From Aphis gossypii (taxonomy: Eukaryota; Arthropoda; Insecta; Hemiptera; Aphididae): 64,000 nt of DNA. Both the position numbers and the translations under genes were made by a program. The notes beneath the pieces are model-generated. The model saw nothing but the letters and a program-made list of their open reading frames with translations, was not told where the DNA came from and did no database searches. Shown piece after piece: positions 13,766 to 25,700 of this stretch. The stretch's first letter is position 1; each line of letters opens with the position of its first letter. The stretch covers positions 1,054,001-1,118,000 of the forward strand of contig NC_065530.1 in the NCBI RefSeq assembly GCF_020184175.1, in the 5' to 3' direction.

Positions 13766-16700
13766 GGCCGTGATTTAACGCGTTTCTCGGCCGGCTCGAT
13801 TGTGAGGCGTGCACGCATTTATAATGCCGCCGCCGCTGCACTACCGGCGGCGGCGGCGGCGGCGGCGAAGGGGAAATAAGTAATTATGTTTTCCGAAGTT
13901 TTCGGCTGGATAAAACGGCATAGTTAAAACAAACTGGTTTTTTATACTCCTTCGTCTCTCCCTGTATCTCTGATAGAGTAACAACCACTTTTTTCTTTCT
14001 TTTCTTCTTCTATTTTTTTTTTTTTTTTTTGGAGGTTGTATTATGTAGGTATACGTATATTGACGGCGTAATAATATTCGGTCGGACCGCCTATTTTCCG
14101 CCCCACCGACAGCGGGAGCAATACACACGCACAAGTCGACATCACAGGCAATGGCTAGTGGAAATTTGATTTATCACGAGTTAGAAAAATTACAAGCTGA
14201 TAGAAAAGAGAAAACTTGATCCGGCAAAAACGACGTAAAAGACTGCACCTGTATGGCGATTCATTGCCTTAAGAATGAGGGATTTTGGAAACATGTGTAT
14301 TGTGTACCTATACCTACCTACTATTATACCAGATAATAATTCGTATGAAACAGGGCTGAATTAACGAATGCATGACTTGATAACTTATATTGGTACGAAT
14401 ACTCGGGAATTTGTAAGTTCAACCCCTCTCCTCAGAAGATGAATTTATATACTATAATAATGGAAAACATGCAATATTGTTAAAACGTTTGAAATTAAAA
14501 TCTATAGGTACTTAATACTTACAGAGCATATATTATTTACGTTATTCAATATTTCAAAAGATTCTTTTTAGTTACATAAGGACAATGTAGTAGTACAGCG
14601 CAATTATTCAAAAAAATATAATTATATAGAAAAAGTACTTAGATTGCTAGGCTGCCTATAATAGTTTTAACATTACTCTTGGTTAGAATATTTATAAGCT
14701 GTACGTTTTACAATAATATGTACTTTTTCTGAGGGGGGGGGAGACCATTTATTTTTGAGAGCTAAAAAATGAATATTGTTCTTAAAGCAATTATTCTGCT
14801 TAATCCGGTGCACTGACATGACGTAATAATAATTGGTATTGTTATTATCATAATATATATGTGCTGATATATATTTTGGACTGCGGTGGATGACATCCTC
14901 ATTGCATTCAATTGGGTATCCATTTATAGTAATTGAAATTAATAAAGACTTGCGGCGGCCCCGTGATTTGTCTTTTGTCCACCATCGTACATATATATAG
15001 AACAATAATTAACGACAATTGGCGAAAAGGACAATGTGTACGCACGCACCGCCGTCGCTGTATAATATGATATTAAGCATTATATTATATTATGTGCGCG
15101 TTTCAGGGACGTATACGGGTTAACGTCCTCGCGCACGGGATCTCAAAATCACCAGGATATTGGATTATTTTTATTATATATTTTGCACGTTGTTAACTTC
15201 GCGTTAATTACCAAAATATACATTGTGTTTAAATTTTTGAATTATACCATAACCAAATAGTCAATAATATTATAGTTTGCGATTTTATAGACTCACTAAA
15301 TGGTAGTTATTATTAGGCAGTCTTATTGCTTTGTTGAAAACTCTATCAAGAAATGAAGATATTTTAAACACAATCCAGTGTTGAATCACGTATTGTCTAG
15401 TAAACAAATTTGGTAGGTATTCGATGAAAAAATATTAAAATAACTTCAGACGTTTATTTTTTACTTGACCAAACAAATATGGTGATTTAACTTTGAATTT
15501 GGCTCGATTCATGTCTTAGTAATATACCTATATAGGTACTTAATTACGAAACTAGTTAAAAATATATTCGAGCTATAAAACAACAAAATACATTCGATAA
15601 CATAATATCGGTATGCTAGTGTTGGCAGTAGAGACTATAGAGGTGACACGAAAAGCTCACGTTTGATATGTGTAAAGGTCAAGGAGAGAAGTTGTGACTA
15701 CATTCGTGCGAAAAAGAGACACAATACAATGGTCCTTCCTGTGCAACGCACACAATACTGTATTATGTAGTATGTATACTCAGCTATACAAACCGTCTGA
15801 TTATCAGCAAAAAATACACCTCTGCAAATTCTCGAAGAACACTGACTTCAGGTCGGGGTAAAAAAAATCCTAACAGAAAATAAGATTACATTTTATAACC
15901 GTTTGTAACGCAATCCCGCGAGTTATCGGCTCTTTATATCGTGTGCGGTTTTTTCTCTTTAAATTATGTACAAGCGTTATTATTAATAATATATCGTATA
16001 TCATATTTTATACTATACACGTTTAGTGGTGCACATTATACCATATGTGTGTTGCATTGTACGTTGCTTTCCCGCAACAGCAGCCCGCAAGCAACCACAC
16101 ATACGCCTAAAATGATAAAAAAAATGATCCAAAGTGAAACTCGATCGAAAATGAAATATTTTATATAAGAAAAAAACCGGAAAAAAAATTTAATATTTTC
16201 AATAATTTTAAACTCTCATACCGATTAAAACCTAAAAAACTCTCATTATGCTTTTCATATTTAACCCTATATTCAATACCTATATTTATACATAGCTATA
16301 CAATAAATAAATATTATTTCAAATCAATATCTCACTGTCTCGATAGTTACTACTTTTCTAGCGTTATAAATACTCTTTGTATAATGACAAAAAAAAACCA
16401 AAATTCAATTTTATGAAAAACGGACGTGTTGTACATTATCATATTTGAAAACGTGAACAAATTATCAATATGAATAAATGAACTCAGTAAACTCGTAGTT
16501 TCAAGATAATAGAATTTATTATACACAGTTAAAAACGTTCAATTTACTATCAGAATACGAGTAAACAGAGTAGGTAAGCATCATATGATCTGATCACTCG
16601 CCTTCTATGAGCAAAAATGATCACAGACGTAAAAAAAATATATTGCTGTCCTGCAGTGTCCAACTGTAATAAATACATTCCTTGCAGTTTAGCTCGGAAT

Positions 16701-16778
16701 CTAAAACGTTAAAAAATTACCTCTTCGTAGCCGTAAACCACGCGCGAAAATCGTCGTGCAAACCTACTGTACAACAAC

Positions 16779-16810
<32 letters not shown>

Positions 16811-17320
16811 TAATTGTCGTCGTAGCAGTGTTTCGTACGGATAAAAAAAAAAAATAATAATAATAATAATATGTGTAATGCGCGGTGCGTGCAGATTATC
16901 GCCGTTTTTCCCAAGCCAAGTGAACGACTCATGTATAAGAAAAAAAAAATAAACAAACCACCAGAAGACGGATGTAAAAAAATAACGTCGCGTAAGTATC
17001 CGAGATCGATTTCGAACGCGTATTCGAAATATGCTCGCCGCGCAGTGCGATGTTGTTCAAACAAACGTTTTTTTTTTTCAATATACATTTTTTCCCTTCA
17101 CATATTATATTATATTATTATATCGTCTTCCGTCCTACATATTATTATATACGACGATATATTATATTGTGTATTGTAAGTGTACGTATTATTATTATTT
17201 TTTTCTTTTACTTTTTACAACAAATACCTTTACCCGTCCACCACCGGTCGTATATGAGTTGCAGTGCAGTATGTGTGCATGTGAGTACGCGGCAATACAA
17301 CATTCCTGTCCCGTGTCTTC
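13766..17320. other. Non-coding stretch
   Basis: It contains a (CGG)n run at 13845-13867, a CpG-rich patch to about 14130, a G-run near 14735, and long AT-rich DNA. (ATA)n runs are near 16780-16812 and 16854-16872. A possible acceptor at about 15107 (gcgcgtttcag) is followed by about 30 open codons but no donor. No gene is supportable. Confidence 0.5.
13845..13867. repeat. (CGG)n trinucleotide repeat
   Basis: Seven to eight CGG units within a CpG-rich patch. The repeat explains the Arg-only open frame on the minus strand here. Confidence 0.9.
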
Positions 17321-17327
17321 CCTGCAG

Positions 17328-17442
17328 AGGCGTGAATTCTTTTGAAAAACCTCTTTGCTATAATATACACGCACACTGCAATCCGCGTAATGTAATCGCG
17401 TCGTTCTTCTATATGCTCGCCGAACGGTGTTTTTATTATGAT
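17328..17442 (+). CDS. Candidate internal exon, unassigned
   Basis: The pyrimidine-rich acceptor cttccctgcag ends at 17327. It is followed by 115 bases open in one frame (1 + 38 codons) and then GAT|GTGAGG, a good donor, at 17443. The predicted peptide begins GVNSFEKPLCYNI and includes NVIASFFYMLAER. It is cysteine-containing and shows no known motif. The upstream extension of the frame is Ile/Tyr/Phe low complexity, so only the bracketed part is credible. It could equally be UTR or chance. Confidence 0.22.
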
Positions 17443-17646
17443 GTGAGGGGTGGGAGTGGATGATGGCCAGTGCGAAACATTATACCTACTCAAATATTTC
17501 CGTGTGTGTTTATTAAATGCATATAATAATATGACAATAAAAAGTGTTATAAATGCGCGTAAAGTACACAATACGGATCGTCTGTATAAATTATTTTGTT
17601 CCACCTTTCACCGAAATTCAGTGGCCCGCACATAAGAGGGTGCGTA

Positions 17647-17672
17647 GGTGTCAGCTGACACCCGTATAAAAT
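17647..17672 (+). promoter_or_regulatory. 16-bp perfect palindrome followed by TATAAAA
   Basis: GGTGTCAGCTGACACC (17647-17662) is fully self-complementary. It is followed by CG and TATAAAA, then by GC-rich sequence to about 17715. Upstream, CAGTGGCCCGCA (about 17619) resembles the start of hAT-type ends. The whole block may therefore be a transposon fragment carrying its own palindrome. A shorter copy of the palindrome with a nearby TATA is at 667. Confidence 0.3.
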
Positions 17673-17719
17673 AATTAGCGGCGCATGGTGGTGGCGCTGG
17701 TCATCCGGGCCGGGGATAA

Positions 17720-18826
17720 ACAAAAATATATATTATTTAAATACTATTACATCAAAATGCATACGAGAAGATCGACGTTTGATATAACAATAGTCAATAA
17801 TAATTGTCTACTATAAAATTATTAAGCAACTATATTATAAATTATAAGAATAAGATAAAATAGTTCCGATACCGAAGCATATTGAATTTTTTTTCAAAAA
17901 TATTTCGATATTTGATTGATTTATCTAAATAATTTGATGAAACAACATCTAGAGTGAATGATTGTAATAAAAAAGGGGTGTTCGGAACAATACAGTAACT
18001 TGGAACTATTAAACGTTAAGACATTATTAATCGCATAAATCAATACCATACCTATACAAATTAAGAATATTTTGTAATTTATTATTTTGAAAAAGTTGAA
18101 GAAAATAACAAAGTGCAACTGTATCAACAGTAGTTCCGTATTATATAGGTATAGACTGTTTTTCATAATATGTTCCAAACACCGGATTAAAAAAATTGAA
18201 TCATCCCAATTTTATTAACGTGAAATGTCCAGACTGAAAAGTCCAGTGCGTTTATTCACGACGAGAGGTTTTTAGTATCACTGACCATGGTACTTTTTTT
18301 TTTACCATTCTCAGTAAAAAAGGTTTTACATTATAATATTATTATGCTATTACGCATGTGTGGTGGGAACCGTCCTAGTCAGCGTTTTGCAGACACCTAT
18401 TTTATCGCGATGAGGCGGTCGTTTTATCGTTGAATGTATTATATATTATTTTTCACGGAGTCGCAATTCGGCGGATAGATCGGTCAAATTTCATTTAAAA
18501 CAGATAAATTTGATGTTTTACACGGCGAGAAGATCGTTTATTTATTCACACGTTTCGGTTTTTATTTTCCCGCCGTCACGTAACGGATTGCAGTGCGTTT
18601 CTCGGACTACGTATACTGCGGCGGCCATCGTATTAAACATTATACACTATTATATTATACAGCGTTCGTTTATACCACGGCGTGACGTGTTTAGTGTTTA
18701 CTGTTTTTTTTTTTTGTCAACACCCTAAGGACACACGTAGATTTACAACGTCTCCGTCGTTATGACGGAACTATTATAACTTATACGTGTTATGGTCACA
18801 GTTTTGTTCCTATAAATATAATATTA
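17720..18826. other. AT-rich stretch without identified gene
   Basis: AT-rich sequence with a moderately GC-rich patch at about 18360-18700 and a poly-T at about 18706-18716. A short repeat-like piece aaaaggggtgttc at about 17970 also occurs inside the MITE at 18829-19557 (about 19526), suggesting related repeat debris. No exon is supported. Confidence 0.4.
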
Positions 18827-18828
18827 TA

Positions 18829-19557
18829 CAGAGTGATTCATCAAGCATACTCTCATTTATCCATGCAATAATAAATTTGTTCATATTTTTTTTTTTTTTT
18901 TAATGTATACTTAAAGACTATATTTACGAATTCATGAGATTTTATACACAATACTTGAGAAGTGGCGATATAAACATCGGTTTTTCAAACGAGAACACCG
19001 CGTATTAAATGGATATTTTCTAAAAAATTTAATCTACCTAATTCAAAATTCAAACTAGTAGTTTTATAGTTATTAAAATGTTTATACTAGGGGTATCAGT
19101 CATTAACAATGGATTTATAAAAATATATATTACTATTATATTATTAGAAATCTATTCTGTGTATTATACTTGAACAAATTTTACAAACTATAAGATATAT
19201 TAATATAGATTACTCAAATCTTCTAATTAATATTGCTCTCGTATTTTCCAAACCAATTATCATTGACCTATATAGTTAATTTTCAAAATGAAATAACTCA
19301 AAAATTATGAGTTCAAATTTTAATATTTATATACGTCAAAATTTGAGAAAATTATTCGCTAAAAAATTTACTGTTTAAAGAAAGATTGTCATTTGAAAAT
19401 CAGAAATTTGTATTCTCACAGAACGTAGTTTAAGTAGTTCAAAAAAATCAAAATTTTAACAATATTATCTATATATTTCAAAATTTCAAAAAATAAATTT
19501 TGAATAATGCTTTATTGAGAAGAAAAAAGGGGTGTTCAAAATTTTTGAATCATCCTG
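18829..19557. mobile_element. Tc1/mariner-type MITE with TA target duplication
   Basis: Terminal inverted repeats CAGAGTGATTCATCAA (left) and, reading inward from the right, CAGGATGATTCAAAAA are flanked by TA on both sides (18827-18828 and 19558-19559). The 729-base interior is AT-rich and has no transposase frame. TA duplication and short inverted ends are the hallmark of Tc1/mariner-derived non-autonomous elements. The ends resemble those of 62758-62944, so both may belong to one family. Confidence 0.6.
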
Positions 19558-19559
19558 TA

Positions 19560-20826
19560 ACTACCCTGCACACTTAAATATAATGTAACCGGCACTGGGT
19601 CTTTATAATATTACAATATATTCACCGCACTTGTCAAACGTTTGACGGCCGTCACGCCAAACGAAATCAGTAATTTACACGAGCTCGTGCGCGCGCTCGC
19701 TCATCGTCTGTTGTAGACGAAACGCATAAAACGCTAAACGTTTTTAACAATAATACAGTACCGCGAGTACCGTAGCTATATTCTAACATACGTAAAATGC
19801 GACTTATGAGTGAGTAAAACGTCTCTGCAAGTATAATATATTATTATTATACGGGCGAGAATGCGACTATAAAATATAGAGATGAGGATAATATATACTG
19901 TATAGAGACTCACGTGTAAACCAGTTTTCGAATCTTTGTGTCCTATATTATACTTATTTTTTTTCGTAAGAAAATAACCAAACGCAATAGTTCTATGTAT
20001 AAGTGTATAAGAGCCATACCTATAATATTATTATCAACGAATCGAAAACTCGTAAATTGTATCTATAATTTCTTTATGGCTGCCGCACTAGAATATTACT
20101 ATGCGATTGAGGGACATTCAGCCGTTAAAGAGTATAAGAAAAAAAGTGGACGAGTACGTACTCATACGGGGATGATTGGGGTATAAGACGGTAGGTACAC
20201 TTCATGTTATTATTATACCGAATTACGTTCGGTTGTCAAATAATAAATAAATATTATTATAACCTGTCCCGTTCTCAACTGGAATTCGGTTGCCAACGCT
20301 CTCTTATTTAATATACTAATATATATATATAATATTCATTATATTCACTGACCTCTGCAATATAATTTAGGGATAAGTATGGCGAATGTTGCCCAATTGA
20401 GGACCAAAATAAACTTTTTTGCTTATTCATATTCCATTTGCCCATACAAAGTAGGTAAGAAATATTATTTTTCAGTGGTTATTTAAACTGAATAAATACA
20501 CTGATTGAATCTTAACCTATAGGCAATGTATAATATAATCTATATCATAGTATTCTGACTATACATATAATTATATTCATGTACATTACACTAGTAACGC
20601 ATTTTACGCAGCATGGTGACATACTCGTAAATTTAAAAATGTTTGGTTATATAGTCTAAAATTCGAAAAACTCCGATAGTATTACGCATGCATTTTTTTG
20701 GAGTCGGTAAGTTTTTGAAGTGCCAGAACCCACCACTATTTCCATTATATGACATAATTTAGTACAACATTGAATACAATTCTCGATAGTCTCTTTACAA
20801 TAATATATAATATCGTTGTTAAATAC
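19560..20826. other. Non-coding stretch, likely intron of the minus-strand gene at 20827-21219
   Basis: A CpG-raised patch lies at 19620-19780, and the rest is AT-rich. If the minus-strand donor at 20826 is used, this region is the start of that gene's intron. No downstream minus-strand acceptor with a coding exon was found between here and position 1. Confidence 0.45.
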
Positions 20827-21038
20827 CTGTGCGGTATCGGCTGGTGAAACGCGCCCATGCCGGACGTTGACGGACTTGACGTGGCGGGCGGTATGAGGCT
20901 GGGGTTCCATATACACGATCCCCTGGCGTCCGGAGGCGGTGGTGGAGCCGCAGCGGCCGACAGCGGGAACTGCAAGGACAGCCCGACAGAGTAGTCAAAC
21001 GGATTCGGATACAGCATACTGGTCTCCTTGTCAGGCAT
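20827..21038 (-). CDS. First coding exon of an unidentified gene, Pro/Ser/Ala-rich N-terminus
   Basis: The ATG at 21038 opens 70 complete codons plus two bases before the donor at 20826. The peptide starts MPDKETSMLYPNPFDY, has a hydrophobic-aromatic stretch, then Ala4-Pro5 (about residues 30-38), and then a Ser/Thr/Pro-rich part with SSPSTSGMGAFHQPIPHR at the exon end. No signal peptide, membrane segment or known domain is visible. Low-complexity Ala/Pro/Ser N-termini with long first introns are common in developmental transcription factors of insects. That is the likeliest class, but it is inference from texture; no DNA-binding domain lies in this exon. The last codon is split (AG|G), so the next exon should begin in phase 2. 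Reading through the donor gives only Ile/Val-rich noise and a stop, which supports splicing here. The rest of the gene is to the left and not identified. Confidence 0.5.
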
Positions 21039-21219
21039 ACCGGAGAAAACCGCCGCTGCGATGGTGCTGCGGGCGGATGCGATTTGGACCCGAACGGCTA
21101 AACGCCGTTGACCGTACGACGGCCATACACACGTTACACCTGTGCTGCTGTGGACGGGATGAGTGTGTCACCGTCGTTATCCGTCCGATACACCTATATA
21201 GTAGGTGTACTGCTGATAC
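20827..21219 (-). other. Minus-strand exon: 5' UTR plus start of coding sequence
   Basis: The acceptor on the minus strand is excellent: a T/C tract reading tttctctctccgcag ends at 21220. The exon runs 393 bases to CACAG|GTATTT, with the donor at 20826. The first 181 bases (21219-21039) are 5' UTR. A TGA in frame with the ATG lies in that UTR, so the ATG at 21038 is the first possible start in this frame. The UTR means at least one non-coding exon lies further right, possibly the block ending at 29957. The exon is GC-rich against its AT-rich surroundings. Confidence 0.6.
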
Positions 21220-22291
21220 CTGCGGAGAGAGAAAAAAAAGAAATTGAAATGCGCGTTTGTGGAGAGGCGTTATTCGGGCAAAAACGTGTCGGGGTCGCGT
21301 TATTATTATATTTTTTTTCCACCGGACTCTGCTGAACAACCGGCATACAATACATCCATCAGAGTCCCGTCGAGGGGGTGGACGTTATAATGTATAGTGT
21401 ATACATATATATCGATGGCCTTTTATAAATACCAACTCGCTATATAATATAATATATTATATTATAGTACCCTAAACGTCTTAAACTCGTATAGTCGTAT
21501 ATAATATTATACACGATATACAATGTGTTTGTATATTATAAAATATATACATAGTTAGGTGGGTAGGTTACGGTTATATTATATAGAGGTGTAGAGACGA
21601 TAGGTATGTCGCGGTCGTAAAATAGGACGTATAATAATATAATAATAATAATAATAATATAAAATGTATGTATGTATATTGTACATGAGTGTGGAACTAA
21701 TATTATAATATGCTACTAATAAAGTCATTGCCGCCGCCGCCGAAAACGTAAATGTAATTAAGGCGCCATGTGCTCGCGCGATCGATTGTGGTGAATTCCT
21801 ATCGTTCGTCGTTTCTTTATTTTTTCTTCTCAGTCGGAGCCATCTTCGATTTTTTTTTTATTATTATTATTTATTCGAATCTGAACAATACACCGCGTCG
21901 TCTGCGTCGGTTTCTATCTGTTATAACACAAACACACACACACGCACGCATTATACTATTGGTCCGGCTCCGGATGCGCGTTTGTATTCGTTATATTATT
22001 ATTATTATTATTATGCAGGTATATACACTACCCGGCGCGCGAGTTTCCTTTTGTTTCTTTGGCATAGTTGAAATTCGACTGCTGGCAACAATAATAATAA
22101 TAATATATCTTGCGCCTATATCTGTATCTCCATCACACGCACACATCACGTCTATCTCTCGGCGCGTATATCGTATAATCTCATATTATATAGACTCGTC
22201 GTCGGATAGGTCGGATATTATAATCCGCCTATAATTTGAAACTTAGGCGTATGATTACACGGTGGGTGTTTTTCGTTTGTGAGGTACCCAT

Positions 22292-22700
22292 GTGCACGTA
22301 TATCATGTTATATATATATTATGTATAGGTACCTCAATCTGCGGCGGGCTCTCTCCTTCGGGGCCGATCGACGGAGACGATGATCGCGACGACGACGACG
22401 ATGATGACTTTATCAGCGGTGAGAGGATGAGCAGTTGTGTTATGTATGTAAGTACGCGTTTGTGTTTGTGTGCGTGTACGCGCGCGCGCGCAAGGCAGTT
22501 CGTTGCACCGCCGCCGCTGTTGTTGTTGCGTAGTAATATATATACACACACACACGCACGCGCACGCGCACGAGAGTAGAGAAGTACAAGTTAATAAAGA
22601 CATTAGCGCACACGGCCGTTGTTATGTGCATATGTGTGTGTGTGTTGGTGAGTACGCGCGCGCGTTAGGGTTAGACCTTGAACATCCTCCGTCGGCTCAG
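22292..22700. other. CpG-rich, repeat-dense block
   Basis: The block alternates GACGAC, CGCGCG, (AC)n and GTGTGC runs. It is open in several frames on both strands, so the frames are compositional. It could be a transcribed leader or regulatory patch within a larger gene. No donor or acceptor stands out. Confidence 0.3.
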
Positions 22701-25700
22701 CCTCCACGAATTCTTGTACATTATCATACGCGTTTCCTCTGTATATTATATAGGTGTACGCGTTGTATACCTTTCGTTGTTGTTTTTTTTTTTTTTTACT
22801 ACCCTATTTTTTTTTCTTATTAACGGCTCGGGTCGGTTTTTATTTTTATTATATTATTAGGTTCGGTGCATATCACAACGGTATAATATAATATATAATG
22901 TATATGCATTATGCAGTCGGACGTGCTGCACGTCACGCCGCAGTGCGAGATTGAAAAATGATATTTTTTGGGATAGTTACATTTTTTTTTTTTTTTGTAT
23001 AACGGTTAATTTTAGGAACCAAAATATCATCGATAGTCGTATGGCGCGGGTATCTGATAGCTATGTTATCTCAAGTCTTACATTTTAACTCTTCCCTCGC
23101 CACCACTCGTTTCCAAGCGTATCATCTTGACGATTAATACGATATTAACATAAAGGACAAAGGTTAGATAAATAGGCGATGCTCATTTTTTTTTTTGTTT
23201 CGGAACAATTAAAACAATATAACGTATTGTTTTCTTACTAAATATTCGCATTACATTTTACATAAAATAAGCCTGATGAGATTCCAATAGATTATTTCGC
23301 CGAATTTAAGTGGGAATATTTTGTGATTGACAAATTAATTTTTTCTCAACTCAAAAATATTATAGAAAAAGATGCTAATTTATGAGCACAAATAGGTGCT
23401 CCGAGCGTTAATGTACTAAATATTTTTTTAAATCTGACGGAACGTATTGTTTACAAGTTTACTACGAGTGCGTAAAAAAATATCATCAATTATTGTTGTT
23501 ATTTGTGTTCTCACGGCATTCTGGGTCGAAATGGATAAACGATTGTCATCGTCCTTAACCCCTGCAGTCAATAATGTATACGCTCGCAACTCTTATTTAT
23601 AAAAATAATAACGGCGGTTTTTTACTATGTGATATTTTATTATACGGTGCTAGGACGCTTAAGTGTATATTCAACAAACTCGCCGATAACGAGGATCGTC
23701 TCAATTAGTCAATTAGCCACCATAATATATAGGTAGTATATTATGCGTTAACATTATAAACACGCTGCGTGTGCGAGTGAATAGTAATTATTGTTATAAT
23801 TTATTGTATTATAATATCGTATGAAAAGTGGATACGGTCGAGCGTCGAATCGACGTGCGTGTTTTGCGGCAGTGCATCTATAAGGAGATTTTTTTTTTAC
23901 TAGTAAGAAAGTACGGTTTAAAAATTTGATCTAGATATACTAGACGATCTAGTTGGCCACGGCAGCGGTGACGGTGGTTAACTGGTTAACCGCGCGTAAA
24001 TGGTTTTAACGTTTGATATTATTATTTATATTGTACAGTGCACAACACACATGCACGATGTAGATGTATATTATTAAATTACTATTACTATTTCAGTATT
24101 TAGCATTATTTACAAAGTATGGAGTGCGCCAAACATTATGAATTAATATGTACACATTATTATGATTTAATAAGCGTTATTCATTTTAGTAATTGTTGCA
24201 GTGCTGCACTATATAATATTATAATAGTACGATTGTACGAGATAATGATAATTGCGACCATGGAAACTGCACACATTATTACATTACAGTAATTAAATGA
24301 AATATTACCACTTGTGACTAAAACTATACTTAGCTGTAATGATATAATAAACAGTAATGGTGATATTCCTATTTATATTATGTAAATCTAACGGCAATAA
24401 TTACACATATGAGTGGGTATATACTTGGTAGTGGGTAATATAATGTATATTATGTTGTTATTATAGTACATATTATTATGTTTATCGTTAAATGGACATT
24501 GTCGGTGCATAAGACAACGTGTATTATTATCGCATGATTATATTATCGATCTATCAAGACTAGAAATGTGTATTCATCTTCTATACACAAGAGACCTCGA
24601 CGATAAACAACTAGAAACTACAGTAAGTTCGTAACGCATTATATCGTCTGCAACGTTGCGCGGTATACTTTTATTTTAATATAATATTTACATGTCTGAG
24701 GAGTTACGAGGATAATATAAATTATGATAATAATATTCAAATCCGAGAGTGTTTTCCAGTTTGTCGCATTTACTCCAATTTACATATTATACCATCGTCA
24801 TCAGTGAGTTGTACAACATCAATAATCTATATCCGAATTTGATTGGTGTGAACTAAGTACTGTAGTATAACAGATTGCCCGATAGATAAAGAAAAAAATA
24901 TAGCATTTAACCATATGACGTTAATTATTATGTATTTTTATGCTGAGTTTAGAGAGTAATGGGGATTGAATAATATAATTTATTATAATATTATAATAAC
25001 ATGTATGAGATCAATACAAAAATAAAAAAAAACAATGAACCGTAGTTCTTTACAGTAAGTTTCAGTAGAAGAGAATTTTTTCCATAGGATGACTACGACT
25101 ACGACTATATTATAAAATATAATGTGGCCATTAAAAATCTGTTAAATGGAGGGCAATAGCGGTGTTTGTTGTTTCTGTAAACAACTATATTAATCCCGTT
25201 TTGGGTCCTAATCTCTTGTAAGCTAAAAAGGTTCAGCCAGTTAAGAGGCTACATATTACAATGCATCGTTTAAGTATATTTTTATAATTCACTTTTATTT
25301 AAGCTTTATGGGATTTAGATTCGATTTATATTGGATGACGTCGTATCTATAATACTTAATATTATGTACTTATATCCTGCATTGTCAGAAGATTTAGTTT
25401 TATTGATTTCTCGACTGTTTTTTCACTAGGTACTCATTTTTTTTTTATTATTATTAATTTTTTTTATTAATAAAGTAGATTTATATTATAGATTTAATGT
25501 AAATATCTTTTAAAATTTAAATAAAAACTTTATATTTTCTGGGTACATATAATAATATAAGACAGATTATTCAAACTTATATTTTATTTTTGTTAGTGTA
25601 TTTTATAAGTTTATTTTAATTTAATATAAAGATGAGAAAAAAATAAATGAGGTTTATTGCAAATCAATGTAAATATAGTATATATTATAAAATGATAAAC

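Noticed and set aside
21770..22860. Several frames of 80 to 154 codons on both strands
   Set aside because: Repeat-driven (ATT, GAC, CG and CA runs); no frame has believable composition or splice sites.
24466..24619. Open plus frame ending at ACA|GTAAGT, with an internal ATG (MCIHLLYTRDLDDKQLETT)
   Set aside because: No acceptor or promoter before it and no partner exon after it; length within chance expectation.
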